A stretch of DNA of 64,000 bases from Bacteroidales bacterium. GTDB lineage: Bacteria; Bacteroidota; Bacteroidia; Bacteroidales; F082. Below the pieces are notes generated by a model that saw only the letters and a list, made by a program, of their open reading frames with translations, was not told the origin of the DNA and searched no databases. Where the stretch lies: the NCBI GenBank assembly GCA_017461665.1, contig JAFTXI010000031.1:1-64000 (forward strand), given 5' to 3'. Each line of letters opens with the position of its first letter. Position 1 is the first letter of the stretch. Below are positions 1 through 13,678 of the stretch, in pieces. The position numbers and the translations under genes were made by a program.

Positions 1-21
1 AACATTATATATTTTCTTGTT

Positions 22-215
22 AGTCCGGCTATTCGGGTCCGGAGTTCCCAAACTACAGGCTCTAAAAGGTCGTGTTCTCGTCAGGCAAGGTTGTGTGGAA
101 AAATACCGCAAGCCCTACGGGGCGAGGATGATTTTTCCACGACACCCGCAGGGCTTGACCTTGCTTGGACGAAAAGAACACGAGTTACCTTTGCCTGTGG
201 TTTGGTGAACTCGGC
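22..215 (+). ncRNA. Candidate structured RNA: long imperfect hairpin
   Basis: Positions 42-60 pair with 193-212 almost perfectly (GAGTTC and GAACTC at the base, one bulged T, one T-G wobble). The pairing continues inward: AAAGGT with ACCTTT, CGTGTTCT (71-78) with AGAACACG (175-182), CGTC with GACG, GCAAGG with CCTTGC, and GGAAAAAT with ATTTTTCC (129-136). The apex holds GCCCtacgGGGC. The wobble becomes an A-C mismatch on the other strand, which favours the + strand. TATATTTT at 8-15 is close to a -7 box and would start the RNA near 22. This is a rod of 6S-RNA type by shape only; no conserved sequence was recognised. A MITE-like palindrome is the main alternative. Confidence 0.4.
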
Positions 216-552
216 TACGAATCTGTTATGTCATTTTCTTTGATTGGATAGTAAGATTCCTGCCTATAGATGCTTCGATTTGAAAAATAATTTGTACTTT
301 TGTACTCAGATACTAAAAGAGTTATTTGAAAAGCGTGATGAATATGGCTCAGCCAGACAATCGTATTTTTTCTTATCCATTGCCAATTCTCACGTGAGTT
401 CTTCATAAAGGTTTGATATTCACAAATTCCACATCAAACTTCATCAAATATAAGAAAAATGACGAAAGAGTTAAAGAGAATAAAAAAAGATTCTTTAACA
501 ATAAACAAAAAAAGTGCAAACCACTTAAACTCGTGATTTACACTTTCTTTTG
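216..552. other. Intergenic stretch without a supported gene
   Basis: AT-rich sequence between the hairpin RNA candidate and the first tRNA. It contains TACTTTTG at 295-302, which fits the -7 consensus on the + strand but lacks a well-placed -33 box, and a perfect 10-bp palindrome CTCACGTGAG near 390. No coding sequence could be supported. Confidence 0.4.
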
Positions 553-639
553 CGGAGAGAGAGGGATTCGAACCCTCGGACCGCGGATGCGATCAACGGT
601 TTTCGAGACCGCCCCATTCGACCACTCTGGCATCTCTCC
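553..639 (-). tRNA. tRNA-Ser (anticodon CGA)
   Basis: Reading the minus strand, the acceptor stem is GGAGAGA (633-639) paired with TCTCTCC (554-560), with discriminator G at 553. The anticodon loop is CTCGAAA, giving CGA, which reads UCG. A long variable arm typical of class II tRNA-Ser and a T arm with GGTTCGAATCC are present. CCA is not encoded. It probably shares a transcript with the tRNA-Ser just upstream. Confidence 0.95.
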
Positions 640-740
640 TATTTTTAAGTCTATAAGTCAATGAGACTATAGGTATGAGACTATAAGTTTATGATGATAT
701 TTTAAAGAACGAAAGCGACCTTTTAGTCGCTTAATCTCCG

Positions 741-825
741 CGGAGAAAGAGGGATTCGAACCCCCGGTACATTGCTGTACAACGGTTTTCAAGACCGCCG
801 CGATCGACCACTCTGCCATTTCTCC
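741..825 (-). tRNA. tRNA-Ser (anticodon TGA)
   Basis: Minus-strand acceptor GGAGAAA (819-825) pairs with TTTCTCC (742-748). The anticodon loop CTTGAAA gives TGA, reading UCA and other UCN codons. It has a long variable arm and the T loop TTCGAAT. A strong promoter lies directly upstream at 830-862. The first half resembles the neighbouring tRNA-Ser(CGA), which suggests a local duplication of serine tRNAs. Confidence 0.95.
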
Positions 826-829
826 GCTG

Positions 830-862
830 CAAAGATACAACTTTTTTATTCCGAAAAACAAA
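830..862 (-). promoter_or_regulatory. Promoter of the tRNA-Ser pair
   Basis: On the minus strand TTTG (859-862) is followed after 21 nt by TATCTTTG (830-837), an exact Bacteroidota sigma-ABfr style -33/-7 pair. It lies 5 bases before the tRNA-Ser(TGA) 5' end. Confidence 0.8.
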
Positions 863-1058
863 TAGACAAAAAAATATTTTAAATTTATTTCATCTTATTA
901 TAAAACAATTATTTACAAAAGAAACTAAATTGTTAAAATATAATTTATCCTTTAAAAAGGATAGGAAATAGAATTGATTTTTACGACAAAAAATCTTTAT
1001 CTAATATTTTTCCAAGCATAAAAAAGAACGTTTTTAAAAAGGATTTTTAAGATAATAT
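863..1058. other. AT-rich intergenic region
   Basis: No gene is seen. It holds the palindrome ATCCTTTaaAAAGGAT near 948-963 and A/T runs around 1022-1050 that could end transcription of the minus-strand gene at 1059. Confidence 0.35.
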
Positions 1059-1463
1059 TTATTTCAGATTTCTAATATTAAAAAGAAATCTTAGCGACGA
1101 CAGTATGAGCATCGGTCCGAGTCCGGAATAGAAGGCCGCCGTAAATTCAAGCGGAATACTCGGAATAATTTTTAACATAAAACCTAACCCCATCATAAAG
1201 ATTAACAATATCCATCCTCGCAACGGAAACGCCTGCCAAATCTTAACCTTCTCCCCTAACGAATAAATTCGCAAGGAATACTTGTTTACTATTTTCATAA
1301 ACATGAAGAAAAAACCTAAAAGAACTGATAATGTTATCAGTATCAACCACCACAATTTCTCGTGCGGCATTTCGAAATAGGTTGTTATTCCCTTTGTGGT
1401 AATAATAGATCCAGGGATTCCCCAGATGACAGATGCTAAAATCAATAAATGTTTGCGTTTCAT
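1059..1463 (-). CDS. Small four-helix membrane protein of unknown function
   Basis: A protein of about 134 residues with four hydrophobic segments. It begins MKRKHLLILA; the ORF can be extended 10 residues upstream, but that would overlap the preceding gene, so the internal ATG at 1463 was chosen. A short basic loop separates helices 2 and 3 and the tail is basic. It sits 7 nt downstream of the small cysteine-containing gene and probably shares its transcript. The family was not recognised. Confidence 0.65.
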   Translation of the reverse strand: MKRKHLLILASVIWGIPGSIITTKGITTYFEMPHEKLWWLILITLSVLLGFFFMFMKIVNKYSLRIYSLGEKVKIWQAFPLRGWILLIFMMGLGFMLKIIPSIPLEFTAAFYSGLGPMLILSSLRFLFNIRNLK

Positions 1464-1470
1464 AAATATG

Positions 1471-1659
1471 TCATTTGTATTTTTGGAAATCATATTTAAG
1501 TCTAAGATCTTCTTGCTCTTCCCTACTCAGACTTTTAAAATATGCTTTCCATCCAGGACAGAAATTGATATGCCAGCGCCAGATTCTGCCGACAATTGAT
1601 TTTGGAGCTTTCTCATACTTTGAACGTAAAGGACAATTTGAACATTTGTAGTTTGACAT
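1471..1659 (-). CDS. Small conserved Bacteroidota protein with a CxxC motif
   Basis: A 62-residue basic, tryptophan-rich protein. It has CSNCPLR near the N-terminus, a central RIWRWH and FCPGW, and the helix SREEQEDLRLKY near the end. Three cysteines plus a histidine could bind a metal, but this is inference. The pattern resembles small uncharacterised proteins common in Bacteroidota. It has its own -7 box (TATTTTTG at 1700-1707, minus strand) and is followed by the membrane protein gene. Confidence 0.75.
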   Translation of the reverse strand: MSNYKCSNCPLRSKYEKAPKSIVGRIWRWHINFCPGWKAYFKSLSREEQEDLRLKYDFQKYK

Positions 1660-1699
1660 AACGATTTTATTTTGTAGTTTAATTCATTATTTCCCTGCG

Positions 1700-1707
1700 C
1701 AAAAATA
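1700..1707 (-). promoter_or_regulatory. -7 promoter box TATTTTTG
   Basis: On the minus strand TATTTTTG matches TAnnTTTG about 40 nt before the ATG of the small CxxC protein. No convincing -33 box was found. Confidence 0.55.
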
Positions 1708-1793
1708 ACATAAATTGTTAAAGAAAAAAGGAAAATTTTAAACAAAATATTTGTATCTTTACAATCGTAAATAAAACCAATTAATTTGCCGAT

Positions 1794-3038
1794 ATGGAAA
1801 CAAAACAAATGATAGCAGAATACGGGCTTCCATTGGAAGTGGAACTCAGCACCCAGATTTATAATGCGTTACAAGGCAACGTTGTTGAAGAGATTATCAA
1901 ATTAGCAAAAATTCCTTTCTCCGACAACTATTATCGCAGCATGCTCGAGGGTCACAGCTTTAAAGTTGAAGAAGGAACATTATCTCGTTATTATAACATT
2001 TTCAACGAGATAAAAGAAGCACTGCAATTTACTGAACCCGTCGATTTTTATATCACCGGCGATTCTTCTGTAAACGCCTTTGCCATCGCTGCCCAAGAAG
2101 AAGGTGAACCTAACATCATCAATGTCAATTCTTCTCTTATTCAACTGATGACAGACGACGAGCTTCGTTTTGTTATCGGTCACGAGATGGGACACCTCAT
2201 CAACAAAAACGCTTCTCTCGTAAAACTGATAAATTTCGTGTTTCCTCAAGGCGCTACAATTCCAATCACGCTTCAATATAAGATAAGACTTTGGCAACAA
2301 CTGTCAGAATTAGTCGCCGACCGCTTCGGTTATATGGCGATGCCAGATATAAACGTCTGTATCTCCGCATTTTTCAAAATGTCGTCAGGACTCGACTTCA
2401 AGAAAATGGACATGAAAGTAGATGCGTTCTTGGAAGACAACAAAAAACGTTTGGATTATTTCCGCAACGACAAAGGCATCAATTTCGCTACACATCCAAT
2501 AAATCCTATCAGAGTCGAGGCTTTGAATCAATTCTCTAAGAGCGTGTTTTTCAATGAGAAAGGAATGAGCAAAGACGAGCTTGAGAATGGAATGGACGAC
2601 CTTATCGAGATTCTCTTGAAAGTAAGAAACACCGAATTAGATTCTCACATGGCAGATTTCATTGCGACTGCTGGTTTAATTGTCGCTAACAGCGACGAGC
2701 AAATTACTGAACATGAGATAGAACTGATTCTTAGCGAGTTGTCTGTCTTAGAAATATTCCCAAAGAGTTTCTTGGAAGATATGGCGAAAGAAGATGTCAT
2801 TAAGATATTTAAAAAATCTATAAAGAAACTTCTTGAGATAAGTCCGGAAACACGTGAAGGAATGTTACGTTATCTTATTTCTATATCATTGGTGGATAAA
2901 GATATAAGCGTTAAGGAAGTCGAGTTGATATTTAATATTGCACAAGCCGAACTCGGTTATTCTCCGATAGAAGCAGCACAAATCTTCTCACAGATGATTC
3001 AGATCGACTTCACGCCAAGTATGAACTCTTTGTGTTAA
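1794..3038 (+). CDS. M48-family zinc metallopeptidase with TerB-like C-terminal domain
   Basis: This 414-residue protein has no signal peptide or membrane helix, so it is predicted cytosolic. The zinc-protease motif HEMGH is at residues 130-134, and the third ligand is the glutamate in ELVADR (about 172), as in M48 peptidases. After the catalytic domain, residues about 285-410 form an acidic all-helical region (GLIVANSDEQITEHE, then VDKDISVKEVE) that resembles a TerB-type metal-binding or stress domain. The combination suggests a stress-linked quality-control protease, by inference. It is preceded by a -7-like TATCTTTA at 1754-1761 and is probably monocistronic. Confidence 0.85.
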   Translation: METKQMIAEYGLPLEVELSTQIYNALQGNVVEEIIKLAKIPFSDNYYRSMLEGHSFKVEEGTLSRYYNIFNEIKEALQFTEPVDFYITGDSSVNAFAIAAQEEGEPNIINVNSSLIQLMTDDELRFVIGHEMGHLINKNASLVKLINFVFPQGATIPITLQYKIRLWQQLSELVADRFGYMAMPDINVCISAFFKMSSGLDFKKMDMKVDAFLEDNKKRLDYFRNDKGINFATHPINPIRVEALNQFSKSVFFNEKGMSKDELENGMDDLIEILLKVRNTELDSHMADFIATAGLIVANSDEQITEHEIELILSELSVLEIFPKSFLEDMAKEDVIKIFKKSIKKLLEISPETREGMLRYLISISLVDKDISVKEVELIFNIAQAELGYSPIEAAQIFSQMIQIDFTPSMNSLC

Positions 3039-3071
3039 AAAAACATTGTATTAATATTCGTTTAAACTTCA

Positions 3072-3122
3072 GGTCACTGAGCTCTTCGAAGTGATAACAG
3101 GCCATAGGCAAGCTCAGGAACC
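3072..3122. repeat. Intergenic palindromic element GGTCACTGAGCT...AGCTCAGGAACC
   Basis: Inverted arms at 3072-3083 and 3111-3122 share GGT..CTGAGCT. Inside lie TTCGAAGTGA and GGCCATAGGCAAGCTCAGG. The wording resembles the CTGAGCTTGTCGAAG-type palindromes scattered between genes in many bacteria. It lies between two same-strand genes and may act as a weak terminator. Confidence 0.5.
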
Positions 3123-3151
3123 GTTACCAATAAAAAACTATTGTTTAAAAC

Positions 3152-4054
3152 ATGATTAACTTTAAAGATATATCATTAGAAGATAAAGAAATAATCACTT
3201 CCTACATCTTCCCCAACGATTGTTGTAATTGTGAGTTCTCTTTCTCTAACTTAGTTTCGTGGCGATTTTTATACGAAACAAAATATGCTATCGTCGATGA
3301 CTTTCTCGTGTTGCGTTATATCAGCAATGAAAGCGATACTTTCATGATGCCAATCGGAAGAGGCAATGCCGACAATGTAGTTTTAAAACTCATAGAAGAG
3401 ATTCATTCTCAAGGAAAACCTTTTAGGATGTACGCAGCTTGTCATTTCGTTGATAACCAATTGAGCGACGAAATGAAGGAAAAGTTCAATCTTGTTCCAA
3501 ACAGAGATAGTTTCGATTATGTGTATCGTAGAGAAGACTTGGCAAGTCTTAAAGGTAACAAATACCAGCAAAAACGTAACCACGTCAATAAATTCATGAA
3601 GCTGTATCCCAATTGGGAATATAAATCAGCGACACCGGAACTGATAAAGTTGTGCATCGAAAAGGAGATGGAATGGTACGAAAGCAACGAGGATTATAAA
3701 CATCAAGAGATTGACAATGAACGTCAAGCACTTTTATTCGCGATGAATCACACTGAAGAGATTGGTGTTAAAGGTGGCGTTTTGTTTGTCGATGGCGAGA
3801 TTGTAGCTTTCACTTTTGGTTTTCCGATAAACCACAAGACATTCGGCGTTCATTTCGAGAAAGCAGACATTAGATTCACAGGAGCGTTTACAGTTATAAA
3901 TCAGATGTTTGCAAAAGACATTCCTGAAGAATTTGAATACGTAAATCGCGAAGAAGACTTAGGAATTGAGGGACTGAGAAAGGCAAAACTTTCATACAAC
4001 CCAGAGTTTTTAATTACAAAAGGCGTTGTCACTTTGAAGGAAGAAAAAAATTAA
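3152..4054 (+). CDS. DUF2156 domain protein (phosphatidylglycerol lysyltransferase C-domain-like)
   Basis: A 300-residue soluble protein with the tandem GNAT-like fold of the LPG-synthase C-terminal family. Hallmarks are the N-terminal NCEFSFSNLVSWR region, then YQQKRNHVNKFMK near residues 133-145, and a C-terminal VNREEDLGIEGLRKAK with YNPEF, all typical of DUF2156. The membrane flippase part of MprF is absent. Bacteroidota members are usually stand-alone; the acyl or aminoacyl substrate cannot be told from sequence. It lies after the palindromic element at 3072 and ends about 20 nt before the promoter of the DUF3791 gene. Confidence 0.85.
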   Translation: MINFKDISLEDKEIITSYIFPNDCCNCEFSFSNLVSWRFLYETKYAIVDDFLVLRYISNESDTFMMPIGRGNADNVVLKLIEEIHSQGKPFRMYAACHFVDNQLSDEMKEKFNLVPNRDSFDYVYRREDLASLKGNKYQQKRNHVNKFMKLYPNWEYKSATPELIKLCIEKEMEWYESNEDYKHQEIDNERQALLFAMNHTEEIGVKGGVLFVDGEIVAFTFGFPINHKTFGVHFEKADIRFTGAFTVINQMFAKDIPEEFEYVNREEDLGIEGLRKAKLSYNPEFLITKGVVTLKEEKN

Positions 4055-4075
4055 AATCTTTAATACGATTATTGT

Positions 4076-4083
4076 TATTTTTG
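4076..4083 (+). promoter_or_regulatory. -7 box TATTTTTG that sets the start of the DUF3791 gene
   Basis: TATTTTTG ends 2 nt before the first ATG (4085). Transcription would start near 4089, inside the longer ORF, so the second in-frame ATG at 4106 is the likely start of the downstream gene. Confidence 0.6.
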
Positions 4084-4105
4084 CATGAAAGAAAATATAT
4101 TCATA

Positions 4106-4348
4106 ATGGAGGATTATAGTGCCACATACAATATGATACATTTTGCTGTTATGGCAATCGAAGCATCTGCTAAGAAAATCGATATTTCAGGCGATGAAAT
4201 GTATCATCGTTTGAAAAACCAAGATTTAATAGCAAAACGTTTGTTTGCATATTATGAACAATTACATACGCAAAGTATCAGTTATGTCGTAGATGACACT
4301 TTAGAGACACTCGAAAATTGGGAAAAAGAAGATAAGGAGAAACAATAA
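4106..4348 (+). CDS. DUF3791 protein, candidate antitoxin 1
   Basis: About 80 residues, beginning MEDYSATYNM. The C-terminal LHTQSISYVVDDTLE matches the LHTQ-x4-Y-x-V-DD signature of DUF3791. The start at 4106 was chosen because the promoter at 4076 excludes the ATG at 4085. Its stop overlaps the start of the DUF3990 gene (TAATG at 4346), a sign of translational coupling. DUF3791 genes commonly sit beside DUF3990 genes, and an antitoxin or immunity role is inferred from that arrangement, not shown. Confidence 0.75.
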   Translation: MEDYSATYNMIHFAVMAIEASAKKIDISGDEMYHRLKNQDLIAKRLFAYYEQLHTQSISYVVDDTLETLENWEKEDKEKQ

Positions 4349-4857
4349 TGACGATTAAATTATATCACGGTTCATACGCTGAAGTTAAAGAACCTTTGGT
4401 TAATATCGGAAGAAAAAACTTAGATTTCGGACAGGGTTTTTACTTAACAAATATTAAGGAACAAGCAGAAATATGGGCCAAGATCGTAGCAACACGTAAA
4501 GGCAAGAATGTCAAACCGGTAATAAATGTATATGACTTCTTTTATATAGATGCAAGAAACATTGGATTTCGTTTTAAAGAATTTGAATACTACGACATTG
4601 AATGGCTGAACTTTGTTGTAGATTGCCGTAAAGGAAAAGATGTTTTCTCTAAATATGATATAGTAATTGGCGGCGTCGCAAATGACAAAGTCATTGATAC
4701 CGTTGAAGATTACGAAAAAGGAATAATAACAGCGGAGCAGGCTCTTGGTCAGCTGAAACATAAAGACGTCAATCATCAAGTCTGCATTTTAAATCAGGAA
4801 ATCATTGAATATCATCTGAATTTTGTAGAAAGTTATACTTTAGAAGAAAATTTATAA
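4348..4857 (+). CDS. DUF3990 protein, ADP-ribosyltransferase-like, candidate toxin
   Basis: A 169-residue protein with the DUF3990 signature: LYHGS at residues 5-9, then DFGQGFYLT (about 26-34), EQAEIWA, YDIVIGGVANDKV in the second half, and a C-terminal QVCILNQ. HGS, GFY and the late polar motif have the order of the three catalytic motifs of ADP-ribosyltransferase folds, so a mono-ADP-ribosylating toxin is plausible; this is inference. It overlaps the upstream DUF3791 gene by one base, and the second DUF3791 gene starts 2 nt after its stop, so the three form a tight operon. Confidence 0.8.
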   Translation: MTIKLYHGSYAEVKEPLVNIGRKNLDFGQGFYLTNIKEQAEIWAKIVATRKGKNVKPVINVYDFFYIDARNIGFRFKEFEYYDIEWLNFVVDCRKGKDVFSKYDIVIGGVANDKVIDTVEDYEKGIITAEQALGQLKHKDVNHQVCILNQEIIEYHLNFVESYTLEENL

Positions 4858-4859
4858 CT

Positions 4860-5066
4860 ATGAGAGAAAATGTCTTATGGCGTAAAAAGAGTCATATTGT
4901 TATGATTCTTGCCAGAGTCCTTAACGTAGATGCAGAAAAGGCACTCGATATATTTTATTCTTCAGAAGCTTACAAACAACTTTCAGATGAAAGATATGGT
5001 CTTTATCTAATGAGTGACAATTATATAGTTGAAGATGTTTTAAACGAGTTAGGTATTAATTATTAA
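4860..5066 (+). CDS. DUF3791 protein, candidate antitoxin 2
   Basis: 68 residues. The pattern LARVLNVDAEKALDIFYSSEAYKQL followed by GLY-LMSDNYIVEDVLNEL fits the other common subtype of DUF3791 (alanine-rich helix, Y-S-x-x-Y-x-x-L, G-L-Y, Y-x-x-E/D-x-L). It starts 2 nt after the DUF3990 stop. Having two different DUF3791 proteins flanking one DUF3990 protein is notable; they may bind the same partner. The acetyltransferase gene follows after 18 nt. Confidence 0.65.
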   Translation: MRENVLWRKKSHIVMILARVLNVDAEKALDIFYSSEAYKQLSDERYGLYLMSDNYIVEDVLNELGINY

Positions 5067-5084
5067 ACTTCCTTAAGCAGTAAT

Positions 5085-6206
5085 ATGAACAACAACATAA
5101 AAAATCAGACTCGCGTTCTTTGGGACAAATGTTTCAGCGAGGAAGACAAAAGATTTGTAGATTTTTATTTCGAGAAGAGATATAACGAAGAAGATAATGT
5201 TTTTATTGAAAAAGACGGAAAAGTCGTTTCTGCATTGCAGCTTATCTCCTACCCTTTCTCATATTATGGAAAGACAATAGGATGTTCGTACATCTCGGGA
5301 GCATGCACCGATCCCGAATATCGTTCGCAAGGTCTGATGAACGATTTGATAATTAAATCCTTAAACAAAGCCAAAAGTAACGGAGCTTGTTTCGCTGCAC
5401 TCATTCCTGCATCGGAAAGTCTTTTCAACTATTACGAAGGAACCAACTTCGTCCCAACTTTCGATTATTCCAAGATTCGTATTAATAAAATTCAACAGAC
5501 AACAGACAACGGTCAACAGTCGTTTGTTTCTGGATGTCAGATTACAAGTCTACAAGACAACGAGACAACGAGACAACAAGATGAGAGTGAAGTTGATTTT
5601 TATCAGGTTTATGAATATTTCAATACAAAGATGAGAAGTCGCAACTGTTGTGTTCAGCATAGCGAATATGACTTTGGTGTAATCACTAAAGACTTAGAAC
5701 TTTTCGACAATCATCTTCTTGTTGCCAAATATGGCGACGACATCTGCGGACTCGCTTTCTGTTATCTGAGAAACGGAGAGATTTTCATCAAAGATGTCTT
5801 TGCAGAATCTACTATTATTTTAAGCGACTTGATAACAGCAGCAACTCAAATGTCGAAGTCCGAGTCCGTATCAGTCAACATCATCGTTCCACCAGTCATA
5901 GGACAAAAGACGCATCGTTTAGGAATGACTCGACTTCTTGATGCAGAGACCATGCTTCGTATCTACGCGATGTCGCATCCTAAGATGAAGATGGAAATTT
6001 CATTGGTTGACCCGATTATCACAGAAAACAACGGCACATATTATATTAATAAAGGTGTGTTGGAAAAGAAGAACTCAATTGGTTCTGATGTGATAGACAT
6101 TGAAGAACTGACTCAGGCTTTGTTTGGTTATCATACAGAAACGCTGCCTGAAAGGTTAAGAGCGTTTAACAATCAGGCAGCGTTTATGAGTTTGATGTTA
6201 GATTAA
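5085..6206 (+). CDS. GNAT family N-acetyltransferase (Eis-like)
   Basis: A 373-residue acetyltransferase. The N-terminal GNAT core has the acetyl-CoA loop at residues 72-86 (DPEYRSQGLMNDLI) preceded by SYISGACT, and a second GNAT-like half follows, as in Eis-type proteins. Between them, residues about 135-170 are low-complexity and glutamine/threonine-rich, encoded by short direct repeats (5494-5520 and three 8-bp GACAACGA units at 5556-5579); this looks like an in-frame insertion. The acceptor is unknown. It follows the DUF3791/DUF3990 genes closely and could be co-transcribed. Confidence 0.85.
   Translation: MNNNIKNQTRVLWDKCFSEEDKRFVDFYFEKRYNEEDNVFIEKDGKVVSALQLISYPFSYYGKTIGCSYISGACTDPEYRSQGLMNDLIIKSLNKAKSNGACFAALIPASESLFNYYEGTNFVPTFDYSKIRINKIQQTTDNGQQSFVSGCQITSLQDNETTRQQDESEVDFYQVYEYFNTKMRSRNCCVQHSEYDFGVITKDLELFDNHLLVAKYGDDICGLAFCYLRNGEIFIKDVFAESTIILSDLITAATQMSKSESVSVNIIVPPVIGQKTHRLGMTRLLDAETMLRIYAMSHPKMKMEISLVDPIITENNGTYYINKGVLEKKNSIGSDVIDIEELTQALFGYHTETLPERLRAFNNQAAFMSLMLD
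5492..5585. repeat. Short direct repeats inside the acetyltransferase gene
   Basis: Two ACAGACAAC units at about 5498-5516, then three 8-bp units GACAACGA / GACAACGA / GACAACAA at 5556-5579. The 24-bp array keeps the reading frame. It matches a 3 x 8-bp array in aroE at 25757-25781. Confidence 0.75.
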
Positions 6207-6213
6207 GAACAAT

Positions 6214-10146
<3,933 letters not shown>

Positions 10147-10189
10147 TTATTTTTAATTTACAATAATTTACCCGTTAAAAAAAACATTG

Positions 10190-10220
10190 CGAAGATAGTT
10201 ATTTTTTCTTTGATATCAAA
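10190..10220 (-). promoter_or_regulatory. Promoter of the beta-galactosidase gene
   Basis: On the minus strand TTTG (10217-10220), a 19-nt spacer and TATCTTCG (10190-10197) form a near-consensus Bacteroidota promoter about 47 nt before the ATG. Confidence 0.6.
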
Positions 10221-10261
10221 ATAATTAAAGTCACGATTTAATGTAATTTTTAAAAAAATAT

Positions 10262-10269
10262 TATCTTTG
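10262..10269 (+). promoter_or_regulatory. -7 box TATCTTTG before the lipoprotein and ligA
   Basis: An exact -7 box on the + strand, 53 nt before the lipoprotein ATG, diverging from the beta-galactosidase promoter. Confidence 0.65.
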
Positions 10270-10322
10270 CAAATCTCGTAAGAGGACAGTTTCTTTTACT
10301 TCTTAAAATAAATTCGATAAAA

Positions 10323-12664
<2,342 letters not shown>

Positions 12665-12674
12665 CATAAAAGTT

Positions 12675-12710
12675 AAGGGACTTAGGTATTAGATGTGCTT
12701 AAGTCCCTTT
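12675..12710. terminator. Bidirectional terminator between ligA and rpoD
   Basis: TAAGGGACTTAG pairs with CTTAAGTCCCTT across a 12-nt loop, with T- and A-rich flanks on both sides, between two convergent genes. Confidence 0.75.
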
Positions 12711-12719
12711 GTCCATTTT

Positions 12720-13586
12720 TTATTGTTCGAGATACATTCTCAAAAGATTTTTGTTTGGATTCTGTTTTAACTTCTTAAGAGCCTTATCTTTAATCTGCCT
12801 GACGCGTTCTCTTGTAAGGTCTAATCTGTAAGCTATCTCTTCAAGTGTGTGGCTATGATTTACATCTAAACCAAAGTAGAGATTAATTATCTCGCGTTCT
12901 TTATCTGTGAGTATCATCATTGAACGATGTATTTCCGCGTTATTCAATTTACGGACTATTTCGTCATCGGCAGATGAATTATCTTCCGGCATTATCGTAT
13001 CTATCAACGACATATCGTCGTCATCACCCATAGGAGCGTCCATCGACACTTCTTTTGTATTCATGCGAAAGGCAGCGAGCACTTTATGTTCAGGAAGATC
13101 CAACTCATCAGCGATTTCCTTAACTGTAGGTTGTCTGTGATATAGTTGCTCAAGACGTGATGAAGTCTTTTTTATCTTCGACAAAGAACCGACTTGATTC
13201 ATAGGAAGACGTACCATTCGCGACTGCTCGGCTACAGCTTGCAAAATCGACTGGCGAATCCACCATACAGCATACGAAATAAACTTAAATCCCTTAGTCT
13301 CGTCAAAACGCTGAGCAGCCTTTATCAAACCTACATTACCTTCATTTATCAAATCTGGAAGACTAATACCTTGATTTTGATATTGCTTAGCTACAGAAAC
13401 CACGAATCTCAAATTCGCTCTTACTAATCTTTCGAGAGCATTTTTATCGCCGGCTTTAATCTTTTGAGCCAAGACGACTTCCTCTTCAGCTGACACCAAC
13501 TCTTCTCTCGAAATATCGGAAAGATACTTATCAAGAGAAGCAAGCTCTCTATTGGTTATTGATTTTGAAATTTTTAACTGTCTCAT
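12720..13586 (-). CDS. rpoD: Primary sigma factor RpoD (short Bacteroidota type)
   Basis: A 288-residue housekeeping sigma factor without a large region 1.1, as usual in Bacteroidota. Region 1.2 starts at SLDKYLSDI, region 2 has RANLRFVVSVAKQYQNQG and YAVWWIRQ, region 3 PTVKEIADEL, and region 4 ends in the helix-turn-helix TLEEIAYRLDLTRERVRQI. Its distinct -33/-7 specificity explains the TAnnTTTG boxes across this window. It is convergent with ligA. Confidence 0.96.
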   Translation of the reverse strand: MRQLKISKSITNRELASLDKYLSDISREELVSAEEEVVLAQKIKAGDKNALERLVRANLRFVVSVAKQYQNQGISLPDLINEGNVGLIKAAQRFDETKGFKFISYAVWWIRQSILQAVAEQSRMVRLPMNQVGSLSKIKKTSSRLEQLYHRQPTVKEIADELDLPEHKVLAAFRMNTKEVSMDAPMGDDDDMSLIDTIMPEDNSSADDEIVRKLNNAEIHRSMMILTDKEREIINLYFGLDVNHSHTLEEIAYRLDLTRERVRQIKDKALKKLKQNPNKNLLRMYLEQ

Positions 13587-13678
13587 ATTTCTATTACTAT
13601 TGTTCTAACAATGGTTAAGAAAAATTGTTTTACGATATTCTATCAATTAATCGAAATCTTTTAAAGACGACAATCAAA

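Noticed and set aside
17..208. 63-residue ORF at the window start
   Set aside because: It lies inside the long hairpin and its composition follows the inverted repeat; a structured RNA explains the region better.
413..664. 83-residue ORF containing GERGIRTLGPRMRSTVFETAPFDHSG
   Set aside because: It is antisense to tRNA-Ser(CGA); this peptide is a well-known false ORF from tRNA antisense sequence.
667..861. 64-residue ORF containing [24 protein letters not shown]
   Set aside because: It is the sense translation of tRNA-Ser(TGA), a known artefact.
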